A stretch of 64,000 bases of DNA from assembly GCA_047967505.1 (NCBI GenBank), contig CM106541.1; one strand, 5' to 3'. The notes beneath the pieces were generated by a model. That model was not told where the DNA came from. It saw only the letters and a program-made list of their open reading frames with translations, and did no database searches. This document shows, in pieces, positions 35,780-46,696 of the stretch. The DNA comes from Dipteris shenzhenensis (lineage: Eukaryota; Polypodiophyta; Polypodiopsida; Gleicheniales). A program made the translations under genes and the position numbers. Each line of letters begins with the position of its first letter. Position 1 is the first letter of the stretch.

Positions 35780-36148
35780 AGAGCCCATGAAGGGCAGGGA
35801 GAGGGACAAAGAACATAGGAGGGGCAATGAGAGGAGAGGTGGAACGGGAAAGGGAACTCAGAGGGTGTAGAGGAGAGAGGAGAGAAAGGGAGAGGGGGGG
35901 CTGAGAGAGAAAGGGGCTGGTAAGAGGCTAGGAGAAAAGAGGAGGGAAGGGGTAGGGTAGGTGAAAAGAGAAGGGGGGGTGCGAGAGAGTGAGGGAGCTA
36001 AGAAGGGAGGGCACAGAGGGAAGGGGGCTAGAGGGGTAGGCAGAGATAGCAAGGGGGTAGAAGGGGTAGGCGGAGAGGGAGGGAGGGCTAGGGGGTGAGG
36101 GCGGAGAGGCTAGGGTGTAGGCGGAGAGGCTGCACACACACACACACA
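35780..36148. repeat. purine-rich (GGGA/GGAG) low-complexity tract with CA tail
   Basis: The + strand is almost pure A/G for about 350 bases, with repeated units like agaggggtaggcggagaggg, and ends in a short CA repeat at about 36134-36148. The long serine/proline/leucine frames on the minus strand come from this bias and are not genes. Confidence 0.85.
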
Positions 36149-38179
36149 TGTTTGAGACACACAAATGTTTGAGACATCTGAATATACCTTTATAAGACTA
36201 GAATTTGTGACATCTAAGTTGAAAAATGCAACAACTAGAGTTTGCAAAATTTTCCACCAAAATTAAGAATTTTTAATAATATTGAGTTGGACAAACACAA
36301 TATTGAAAAAAAATGTTGAATCCTCAGGAAGTCCACGTGCCACAATCCAAACAAACTAGGTGTTAGAACATCATAGTTACGTTTGGGTAGACATGTTACT
36401 GCTTTACCTAGGAATATAGACAACCATATGGATTCTTAGATACTTTAAAAAAATTTTGCTCAAAGAGTGCTATCTTCTTTGTAAGTCAACACTATCCTAT
36501 AATATAGAGCTTGTGAGGTGACTCCCATCACCATACCATACAGTAAACCATAAACTACGTAGAAGTGTGGATCAATCTTCGTATCACATAGCAACAAGAG
36601 TATTAGAAAGTAAATGAGGATTGACCGTATGCTCATAACAAAGAAGTAGAGAACAAAAGTAGATTTCAAACACCATGATCAGTGCGATGGAGACCCGAAC
36701 TACATGCAAAGATAAACAAAGAGAAAGGCATAATTTTAGCCTCATGAGCAGCTACACCTAGATGTCAGGGAAGGAATCAATTGTAATGAGCAATGAGTCT
36801 AGGATAAGTTCATTGGGGCAGAGCCCGATGAGGCCATAGCTGCAATTACCGACCATGAACATTCAAGGAAGAGCCCACCAAAAATTGTGTAACCCATATA
36901 ATGATTAGTAGACTCAGTCATAAGCCGTGCCTACATAGTGATGAAGATGATCTCACATATACTTGTGAAAAAATAAATCCCACCAAATTAGCAACGAGAC
37001 TAAGTTGACCATTCGAAGAAATGATTGCATAGATGATTTTGACAGCAAGGACTTCGAGGAACATCCTGGCAACATAAAAGAAGGTTGATGGAGTATGCTT
37101 GAGGGAAGGGATGAGGGAAGAGCACAGGAGGAACATAGAGAAGGGATGTAAAGGATCTTCAAATGCCAAGGGAGGAAGGAGAGTCTGCTAAAAGCTTGAA
37201 ACCATATGGAGGAAGCAGATTTGGCCGTAGAGTAGGGAATATGAAGGAGATGAAGTTGTGGATGAGGCTAGCTTTCAAGGAAGGGAATACTAGCACGGAG
37301 GTGTAGAAAAGCCCAACAGAGAAGCATGAGGGGAAAACTCAGAGAAGGAGAGCAAGGGAGATGAACTGAAGGAAGGAGAGAGGTGAGTCACCAAGGCCAG
37401 GGATAAATAGTGCGGATATCTTAAGGAATAAGAAGTGGGGAGAGAAGCAAGGGGGAGCACAGTGGAATGAGCTGTGGCCGAAGGAAGGAGACTAGAGCTT
37501 CTAAAAAGGAGACATGGAAGAAAGAAACATGGTGAGTCAAGTTACATTTTTCCATGCCATGACCCACACTTCAAAGTCATGGGATGGGATATTAAGGAAT
37601 CCAACATGTGGGATAGGGAATTCATAGTGAAGAACCATAAGAAAACAAGTGATTACCCACCCACACCATTAGCTAAATGTGTGTGTTGATCAAGTAAGGA
37701 AAATAAGAGTTTGTGTACGTGTGTGTGTGTGAGAGAGAGAGAGAGAGTGTGTGTGTGTCTGTGGGACATGGGATTAGACACCCACTCCCATAGCCAAACA
37801 TATAAATCACCCAATCATGGATACCGAATTTGACTAAGCATAGGATAAGGAAACCAATAGAGCCATGTACCAAGAAGACCAAAAATGCCAAACACTTATT
37901 CCTATATCGGATTGTGTGTGAGGTTCTAGCTAAGAAAATGTGTGTGTGTGTGTACGTGTGTGTGTGCATGTGTGCATGCATGCGTGCATGTGTGTGTGTG
38001 TGTGTGTGTAGCTTAGGCCTTTTTCTCCAATGTTTTGAAGTGTGATGTGCTTTCTTTGAATGGCCAAAAAATGAAAGGTTATCTACCTAAGACATGATTA
38101 AATTATGTGCTTCTAATGAATTGAGCCTTCAGTTTCATCGGAAAATAGCTTTGACAGGAAGATGAAACCAAACTCAAAG
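36149..38179. other. no recognisable gene; GT/GA microsatellites
   Basis: No known domain. Microsatellites lie at about 37717-37760 (GT, GA, GT) and 37938-38008 (interrupted GT with gcatgcatgc steps). Minus-strand hydrophobic frames at 36460-36669 and 36918-37169 lack family motifs. Confidence 0.45.
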
Positions 38180-40930
38180 CACTCCTAATGGAATACCATG
38201 ACTACCTAGCATGGTCATACAAAGAGATGAAAGGAATTTCACCAGATGTGGCAGTACACATGATACCTATAAGGGAAGGTGCTCATCCTAAGGTATGTGG
38301 ACCTTATCGCACAAATCCTAAGTGTGGCACCATGGTTTATGACGAGATGGAAAAACTCCTAGATGCCGGATTCATCTATGAGATAGAGCACACTGATTGG
38401 GTTTCACCCATCGTCATTGTGCCTAAATGCAACAAAAAGCTCAGAATATGCGTAAACTTAAAGAATGTGAATGTTGCCACAATTAGGGATCACTATCCCC
38501 TACCCTTAACAGAAACAATGTTGGAAAAGATGGCAGAGGCTCCGAAATATATAGCTTCTTGGATGGCTTCAGTGGCTATAACCAAGTGCAAATTGCTCGT
38601 AAAGTCAAAAATAGCATTTGCTATAGAATGGAGTATTTTTGCATATAGAGTCATGCCATTCGGCCTTTGTAATGCCCCGACCACATTCCAACGAGTCATG
38701 TTCACAACTTTCAAGTCATTCTAAATAAGTTTTTACAGGTGTTCTTGGATGATTTGTGCATCCATTCAAACAAAAAAGACCACTTCAAATGTCTTGAAGT
38801 AGTACTAATCAAATGCAGGGAATATGGCATCTCCCTAAATCCAAAAAAATGCCAGTTCATGGTCACCCCCACGGAGTTGTTTTGGGACACATCGTTTCTC
38901 AACATGGGATTGCAACAACTGACATGGACAAAATCAAAATCATCATGGAATGGCCTCCTCCTACAAATTCCAAAGGTGTACAGGTCTTTGTGGGACATGC
39001 CGGCTATTATAGAAGATTTATATTGCGGTATGCCATGAAAGCTAGATGACTTTACAAATTATTGGTGGAATTCTTATGGACAGAAAAGTGCGACCAAGCC
39101 TTTGAGCTTTTAAAGTGGCGCCTAATCACAGCACCCATCCTTATATCTCCCAATTGGGATATTGATTTTCATGTTCATACTGATGGATCCAAGTATGCAA
39201 TTGGGAGTGTGCTTTGTCAACCTGGCGAACATAAGAAAGACTACCCATTCTACTTCACCAGTCGACAACTCAATGATGCAGAGATCAACTATACCACCAT
39301 AGAAAGAGAAGCCCTAGCAATGGTGTATAGTGTGAAGAAATTTCGGCACTATCTATGGCAAATTAGTTTGTCTTCTACACCGACCATCAAGCATTACTTT
39401 ATCTTGTGAACCATCCATGTACAACAAGAAGAATAACCAAATGGCTCCCCTTGCTTCAAGAATTCAACTTCAAAATAGTGGTCTGCATAGGTGCCCAACA
39501 CTACATTGCCGATCACATGTCTCATGTCAAGTCAGGAGAAGAAGCCACTGGAGTAGAAGACGACTTACCAGATGCCACACTATTTCAAATAGATGCTGTT
39601 CCAGAGTGGTGTGGAGATATCATTGGGTACTTAATGGCAGGAAGACCACCCCTTAAAATGAAAGTAGTAGATGCTAGAAAACTAATTCTAAAGGCTACAT
39701 CCTATCAACTCATTGCAGGACAACTATACAAGATGGGCAAGGACCAGGTATTAAGAAGATGTGTAATGCCTCATGAGATCGTGCCAATCCTGAGTGAAGT
39801 CCATGAAGGCATTGCAAGAGGATACTTCCAAGGGGAAGCCACATCAAGAAAAGTCCTCCTCGCAAGCTACTGGTGGCCAACACTATGGGCAGATGCCTAT
39901 GAATATGTAAAAGGTTGTGATGTATGCCAATGAACTACTAAACCACAACACAAAGACTTCAATCCCCTAACACTAATTGTTACACGAAAACCATTTGAAA
40001 AATGGGGGATTGACTATGTGGGTCCCATCCATCCAGCAGCAGCAAAGGCAACATAGGCATGCTACATCATTGTGGCCACTGATTACTTTACAAAATGGGC
40101 TGAAGCTAAAGTAGTCAGAAAGGCAGATGCCAAAAGCACAGCAAGATTCTTATACGAAAATGTGATCACCCAATTTGGATGCCCAATTGATAGAGACACA
40201 CATTTTGTTAATGAGGTAATAATCCAAGAACTCTTGTCTGGCTTTATGGTAATCCATAGAAAAAGCACACCCTACTACCCCCAAGGGAATGGACAGGCTG
40301 AATCCACCAATAAAATATTATGCATTATCCTCACCAAGGTAGTAGAACCACAGCATTCTAATTGGGCAGAGAAATTGAATGCAGCCTTATGGGCATATAG
40401 AACCACACTCAAGGTCAATACAAGGAACACACCTTTTCAATTGGTGTACGGCCATGAAGCTGTGGTCCCACTAGAATTTGTAATTCCAAGCCTATGCATA
40501 GCAGTGCAGGAACGCATGGGAGACCATGAATCCTTGAAAGAAAGACTCTATCAGTTGGAGAAGCATACAGAGACAAGACTAGTCACCTACCATGCCATGA
40601 CAACAAAAACATATACAAGAAAGGCATGGTTTGACAGAAGTCTTAAAGCTAAAGACATCAAGGAAGGTGACTTGGTCTTGTTGTACAATGCCAAAGTACA
40701 CAAGGGGAAACTGAAGTATCTAGGTCAAGGACCCTACCGAGTAAGAAAGATGAATTTCATTGAAGCTATGCTACTAGAAACATTGGATGGAGTCCAATTC
40801 AACACAACAATAAATGGGATCCGCGACTGAAGCGCTACTACTTCAACACGCAAAACATCCTCGACAAAAACGAAGATTTGGGAAACCAAGTCTTCCTTAG
40901 TTAGTAGATTGTTACATGCACACTCACTAG
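38180..40930 (+). pseudogene. Ty3 polyprotein: RT, RNase H, integrase
   Basis: RT begins near 38188 (EYHDYLAWSYKEMKGISPDV, then GPYRTNPK and RICVNLKNVNVATIRDHYPL), and PFGLCNAPTTFQRVM lies near 38660. The active site VFLDDLCIHS lies near 38740 after a frame break at 38722. RNase H starts at about 39062, with HTDGSKYAIGSVLCQPGEHK and YTTIEREALAMVYSVKKFRH. Integrase has the HHCC finger near 39800-39930 (HEGIARGYF...WWPTLWADAYEYVKGCDVCQ), then VATDYFTKWAEAKVV, DRDTHFVNEVI and YYPQGNGQAESTNKIL, so all three DDE residues are present. The C-terminal domain (EGDLVLLYN...KLKYLGQGPYRV) ends near 40800 and a shifted frame completes the tail. No chromodomain is seen. Several frameshifts and stops occur; the 252-codon integrase frame 40072-40830 is open. 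No gag or protease of this copy is present upstream. Confidence 0.88.
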
Positions 40931-41020
40931 CATATGCACGTTTTTGCACATATAGTTTGCACTAGATTGTTACATGCACACTCACTAGCATATGACCGTT
41001 TTTGCACATTTAGGAAGACC
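40905..41020. repeat. 58-bp tandem duplication after Ty3 integrase
   Basis: tagattgttacatgcacact begins at 40905 and again at 40963, and both units contain gtttttgcacat. It lies in the presumed 3' untranslated region or LTR edge of the Ty3 element. Confidence 0.8.
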
Positions 41021-41124
41021 TAATAAATTTTGTATTAGGGATGATTGAGTCTTAGTTTCCCTATTTCCTCAACCCTTAACCTCCATGATCTACGAGGGAG
41101 ACGAGTTCTCCACCATGTACTCTA

Positions 41125-41275
41125 CCTTGAACCTTGGAACCTCCTTCTAAACTTGGAACCTCTTCTAAACTCTAAAACCTCCTTCTAAACCCTTAAACCT
41201 CTTTCTAAACCTTGGACCCTCCTCCTAAACCTTGGAACCTCCTTCTAAACCTTAAACTCCTCCTAAACCCCTCAA
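41125..41275. repeat. minisatellite of about 20-bp units
   Basis: Seven or so imperfect copies of cctccttctaaaccttggaa, with variants such as cctcttctaaactctaaaac. It follows the Ty3 polyprotein and is probably part of its 3' region. Confidence 0.8.
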
Positions 41276-41280
41276 CCCCC

Positions 41281-41302
41281 AATGAAGGCGAAAGCCTTCA
41301 TT
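41281..41302. other. perfect 9-bp stem-loop with GAAA tetraloop
   Basis: aatgaaggc, gaaa, gccttcatt: perfect complementarity around a GNRA-type tetraloop, directly after the minisatellite. It could fold in the Ty3 transcript as an RNA packaging or end-processing signal, or it may be chance. Confidence 0.6.
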
Positions 41303-44300
41303 ACCTCAACCATCAACCCCAATATATCTGTAGGTGACAAAAAGCCTCAGAACTTTGCATACTGAGAATACCCTACTCTTCTTATGGAAGCCATGGGAAA
41401 GAGCCAACATTGATGCATATTGATGGATGAGAAAAAGGATACCCAAACCTCATTGAGTGGAAGCATGTGCAACATTAGTGTTTTCTTAAATATAAGTTGC
41501 ACTACAATACTACAAAACATTATTGAGTAGAAGCATGTGCAACCTTAGTGTATTTGTTAAATATAAGTCCCACTGCAATATTACAAAACATTACTCCAAA
41601 GGAAGCATCTATATGTGTTGAAAGCCTATGTAAAAATTTGTTAGAAATGACCCAACAGAGGGTATGCACAGCAGAAGACTGATAGTAATGCCCAGGATCT
41701 CACACAGTGTGGTGTGGGGTGTGGAATCACAAACTTCTTAACTTATGTGCATAAAATAGATGTGCAGACTCATCAATAGACAATGAACCAGCTAGATAGA
41801 GAAACCACCAAAATAATATATTTTCATCCAAAACTATGGACACAATACAAAAGAGATAGGTCCAGAGTCCCCCACCAATGGTGTGGTCCTCTGATATTAC
41901 CACAAGGTACTTCTCCTATCTGCTGGCTATCTCTAGACTTGAGCCCGCATGCTCCACCTTGAGCTTCTGTAGACTTTCTGTCCAGATCCCTTCCACCTTG
42001 CTGTCTTTGCACCAGCCTAGGTGGGCAGCACTCTTAGCTAAGTCTGTAGCTCCTGTGTGCTCCCTTTACCTCTAGTGATGAGGCCTAAGGCAAGCTCCCT
42101 CCTGCTCCTTTCTGCTGGTTCTTGTGCTGCTCCAAGTGATAATGATCTCAGCAACCTTCTGCCCTAGAAGACAGCCAAGTTCTAGCCCTTCCTGGCTAAG
42201 TCTGCAACCCTTCAAGCACCCTCTCACCTCCTAGATATAGGCCCATGCTGCTCCTTTCTGCCTCCTGGATTGCTGGTTGCTAGATGATGAAATGAGGCAA
42301 GTGCCTCTCCTTTTATAGGCCCCAAGGGGCTGGCAAAACCTATCGACCCAGGCCCCTAGATCTGGCCAACCTGGTTGATTCTTCCTGGCCCACTGGCCAA
42401 CTTTTCTGGCCCCCTCCTAGCCCTTCTGGGCTCTCTTTTCCAGGGTTTGCTAGCCCACAATTCCATGCAAGGGCTGAGCCCTTGGCTAGCCCTAGATAGG
42501 GCCTGGTTGGCTGGCTTTGCCCAGCCCAACCAGCCCTCCATATGGGCTGCCATGTGATGCTCCATCCCCCGCCATGTCAGCACCTGTTCACCTTGCTTCT
42601 ACTGCGCCAACCTATGCACCATCATCAGGGTCTGTTGCAGGCCCTTCGCCTACCCACTAACCTTGCTATATGGTTTGCCATGCTGACGCCATCTGTTGGT
42701 GTCTGTTGCAAGTCGCAATCCTACCGATAGTCCAGCCATGACTCTGCACCTTGTGTCATCCTGAAGCTATCTTCTGAGTGCCTCATGCTAGGTCTGCTGA
42801 TCCAAGACAATGTGTCCCCACCATCTTCCTGCACATGAGCTGCTCTTAATGAGCCTTTCATCCTTGGGATACCCCACCAACCATGAATGCTCCAGATCTA
42901 TCCCAGATCCACACATCCAAGTAATCTCTCTTTGGGCACATCCTGCACTAGGTCTCCCTCCCCCATGCTCTCCTCATTTGTGGGCTTACAGATGGGGAGG
43001 TGACCTTTCCAACAACATATGACATTGTTTCACTCTCTTGCACAAGCACATGTTTTGGGTTATATCTAAGAAACAAGTTAGATATGAGGTCAAATAGAGC
43101 ATCTATATGTGTTAAAAGTCCTATGTAATCATTTAAGAGCATTTTGCTCTCTTGCATAAGCACACGTTTTGGATGAGATCTAAGAAACAAGTCAGATATG
43201 AAGTCAATCAGTTTTGTTTCCATAGGTTACTTTGAATACTCTTCAGCAAATCGACTTTATGATCGAGTTAAGAGATGTTTTGATAATTGATGAGAAAATA
43301 TCCTACTTTGATTAACTAACAACTATTTTTGTACATACACTATCTTCTAAACTTGGTTCTAAAAAAAAAACCATTATTGATGATTTAATGTACTGATTAA
43401 CCCAATATGACTATATAGAGCAAGGGAAATCTCTAAAAGTAAGAAATTGTGGATACTACAATGACCATAGTTGTTAGGAAACTAGGGTTAAATTCCTCAA
43501 GAGAGAAAGCTCATAAAACTAGACATGTGAGAGAGAGCAAATGAAAGCAAATCTATCCAACTCCATAAGTTTGGATTTCATTTCCACACCACACACTTCA
43601 ACTATGTGTACTAATACAAAAACTTGGATTGGGGTCCGTATCCCCTAATCCACTCACCTACTCCTCATGGGCTTATCCTTCACATGCTTAGCCACACTCA
43701 TAGCCATGCACTGGTGCTCAATTTCACTCCTTAATGGCATCGATTCCTTCTCCAACCTTCACGTTTGTTTGTTTTGAAGTTGAGTCTTGTTTGGACTAGT
43801 GCCATCGTTGGCTACAATGATTTGTCTTTATGAGTTGAGCTTGTACACTCAAAGCCTAGGGTACCTAGCAGCATGTAGTTTGCATCTTTGAGAGTTTTTC
43901 CCTCCTCCACATGTGAGCTCCTTTGGGAGCTTGTTTATAAATGTGACTTCATATGTTGGACTAGGGTTATAAGCTAATCCACACCGTACCTCAGTTATAG
44001 CAACAAACACTAGAAGCTCATACAGTTTAGCGTTAGATGTTATTGATTGCATATTAACATTGATTAGTTTGTTTCCCTGGATTTTGTATAAAGTGAACGA
44101 ACATAGAAGTTGCATTAATGTGGATGTGTGTGACCATGCCTCCATAGATACAATCAAGAAGCTCGGACCATCGCCTAAAAAGCTATGGTGAATATTGTGC
44201 CTCCTCTCATTATCTTTCCATAGTGCTTGAGCACTAATCCTACTATGGCTATTTCCTTAGCCTTTCGTTGGACTAGACTAACAGAAGCCCTGAACATCGT

Positions 44301-44800
44301 CAATAGTAGATTGTTGATGACTATTCTTCTACCTGTTGTAGATGCACCACATCCCTTTCCTATTTGGCTTGATAGGCTTGTTGGGATGTAAACACATCGG
44401 TGTTGATGTTGATACTCTGTGGCATTGATATTGCCACTTACGTGGCTTGAGCCAGCAGTCTAAAGGTGTTGTTTTGCTGAACCTTGGCTTGACTTGTTTT
44501 GGGAAAGTCCAAGTCAATGTTGTCAAGAGATGGTGGATTCTATAAATCGGTTTTGATTCTTCCAACTTTTGCTTATGCTCTGTGCATATCTCTCTAGACA
44601 TTCTAATCGTGTGTGAGCGGATTTAGAAGTTGAGATTAAAGCTTCAATTTCTTCTTATAGGGATGTCCAGGTGATGGCTTGGAATGGAGTATATTGATAG
44701 AGGACGATGAAGCTGATGCATTGATTTTTTTGGGGGGGGCAGAGAGAGAGAGAGAGAGGAGAAACTATTTAAGTGAGGCATGGGCACACACTGTGGCAAG
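41303..44800. other. no recognisable gene; duplication at 43021-43205
   Basis: No domain in either strand. A diverged direct duplication pairs 43021-43090 with 43137-43205 (cactctcttgcacaagcaca...atatctaagaaacaagt...gatatga). Open frames at 43849-44157 and 44329-44601 on the minus strand have no motif; the second may belong to the 3' part of the Helitron, which would lie here, but I cannot find its CTRR end. Confidence 0.45.
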
Positions 44801-45771
44801 AAAAGGTTGGATGTTTTTGTTTCATGAAATGGAATAGTTGTTTGATATTGTTGTTTGAATTAGCAAGGTTGATGTTGAAATCTCCTATGATTATTGTTGT
44901 TGTGCCATTATTTATTTTTTCTAGTGTTCTTTCTAGTGACTTAAGCAGCGTTTCTTTTTTTGTTAATGGGGAATTGTATACATTTATGACTGCAATTTCT
45001 TTTGAAGATTGTAAGGTAGCATTCTAATCCTTGGTCTTGAATATAATCATCTTGAATGAGTTCGAGGTTGTTTTTGTAACATGTTGCAATCCCTACTCCG
45101 TGGGACTTTTGTAAGCATGTGAAACCTAGTAAGGTTATTGTCGTTGTTGTTTTGTTATGTAATTCTTGGAGGCAGAGGCTTGTAGCACTTAGTAGGCTTT
45201 TGTCATTCACTAAGTTTATCTGATGGGAGATTATGGTGCACGAGTTTAGTGATTGCAATGTCATGATTTGTTGGTCTTCTATAGAAAAGTTCCTTTGAAG
45301 GGTATGCCATTGTTTGTTTGTTTTGAGTCTTTCCATTTCTTTTAAGACGTTGTTGTCAACTTTGATGTGCTTGGGTTGCAATGGCTTGATGATGTAAAGG
45401 TTTTCGGGGTTTCTTATACATGATAGTGCTGTGTATGTCAATCCATGTGACTTTATGTTTGATGGGTCAAATGCAAGTTGATCCATTGATAGTCCTTGCA
45501 AATGGTGGATTGTCCTAGTTGTTGTAGGTTGGATTGGAAATTGTCTACGTGTAATTGAATTTAGGTTGTTCTTGCCAATTTGGAATTCTCTTGTGATTTG
45601 TAGTATTGGTGTCCATTGTTTTGGAATTTCTACATTGTAAAGAGTTGAGTTGTTGATTCGAATTTGGCTTCCTATGGATGGATTGTTGAATAAGATCCAA
45701 ACAACTTGTTGTTCATGTGTTTTGTTTGAAGTTTGGAAAATACCGTCTGCACCGTTTACCAATCCATCAAG
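44800..45771 (-). pseudogene. Helitron, 3' half: helicase C-terminus and EEP endonuclease
   Basis: Minus-strand frame. At its start GLVNGADGIFQ continues the helicase interrupted at 62606. It then reads IHHLQGLSMDQLAFDP and HGLTYTALSCIRNPENLYII, the PIF1 motif VI (GLTYVALSRxR). After a linker comes SLNSCTIISHQINLVNDKSL, then SATSLCLQEL, the catalytic QE of the EEP endonuclease fold. After one extra A at about 45000 the next frame gives IAVINVYNSPL and TTTIIIGDFNINL, the GDFN motif. Helitrons of the Helentron/Helitron2 groups carry such a C-terminal endonuclease; I infer that relationship. It would act in rolling-circle-type transposition. Confidence 0.82.
45763..45771. repeat. target-site duplication of the MULE (left)
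   Basis: tccatcaag, repeated at 62597-62605. With the ambiguous following G the match is 10 bp. The 9-bp size is the norm for Mutator-like elements. The duplicated bases encode the LDG of the Helitron helicase. Confidence 0.88.
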
Positions 45772-45820
45772 GGGTTTTACAGGTATCCGAACAGAAAACC
45801 ACGAGCGGAGAAGTCCGAGC
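45772..45820 (+). repeat. MULE terminal inverted repeat (left)
   Basis: Begins GGGTTTTACAGGTATCCG, preceded by one more G shared with the duplication, and continues with CAGAAAACCACGAGCGGAG. It aligns with the complement of the right end with gaps, sharing GGGGTTT, CAGAAA and GAGCGG in the same order. Confidence 0.72.
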
Positions 45821-46696
45821 GAGCCTTTTTGCAACATTTTTTAATGTATATTCATTCAAGGAATCATATTGAAACACTATTACGGTGGCATATGTTAAAT
45901 ACCAACTATATTTATTCAATTCTAACAATACAAACTTTCCATGTATAGTATTTAAAGAAAATGTTAAAACAGGTCAAGGTCATTTGCAACCCCCCTAGAA
46001 TGATACATTATCTTTCGAAACATTCATATTTTTAAATTCATTATTCTTTTTCTCTATTCTCCTCACACCCAAAGTAGACTGTTTCTCTAAGTTGGCCACT
46101 CATGTATGTGATTCCATCCATGAACAAGGTTTGAGCATATTGCATAAAACTTTTACTAGATGTGGAAGTTTTGCCCAATATATTCCTAACCGAAAAAACA
46201 TTAAATCCAGATCATGAATCCAGGATTCCACACTAAAAATTGTAACCCACAAGTGTAATTTAAATTTTGAATTTCAATGAACCAATCCAACCAATAAATG
46301 TACGTGTGCACTTCAACTTGCTTATCTATATGTAAGCCGCCAAGTGATTTTACAAACCACATGCAACAAGTTTACCAGATGCAGGTAATATAACAAGTAA
46401 GAGTGACAACGTATGAAGGAGAAGAAATGCATATCATAGAATCTTACATTAAATAATAATGTCAACCAACAAAATAGAAGCTCAAGATTGTTTCCAAAAG
46501 CCAAAACAATATGTACCTCCAATGTAGATTTTACTTGCGCATTAATAAACTAGAGTGCACCCAAAAAAAGTTTTTCAAACTATTGTCTCATACGCATAAT
46601 GTCACAAAATTTCAGAAGCAAAATGATAGCCACAAATAAATATTGTGTATGTGAGATAGCACCAATGTCTAGTAGACCATAAAGTATAACCATGAA
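45821..46696. other. MULE left sub-terminal region, no gene
   Basis: A/T-rich DNA between the left TIR and the stop codon of the methyltransferase gene. It would hold that gene's 3' untranslated region and transcription end. No coding frame of note. Confidence 0.5.

Noticed and set aside
35858-36164. Proline/serine-rich minus-strand proteins
   Set aside because: They arise from the purine-rich tract at 35780-36148.
37673-38045. Possible peptides rich in Thr-His or Cys-Val
   Set aside because: Encoded only by GT/CA microsatellites.
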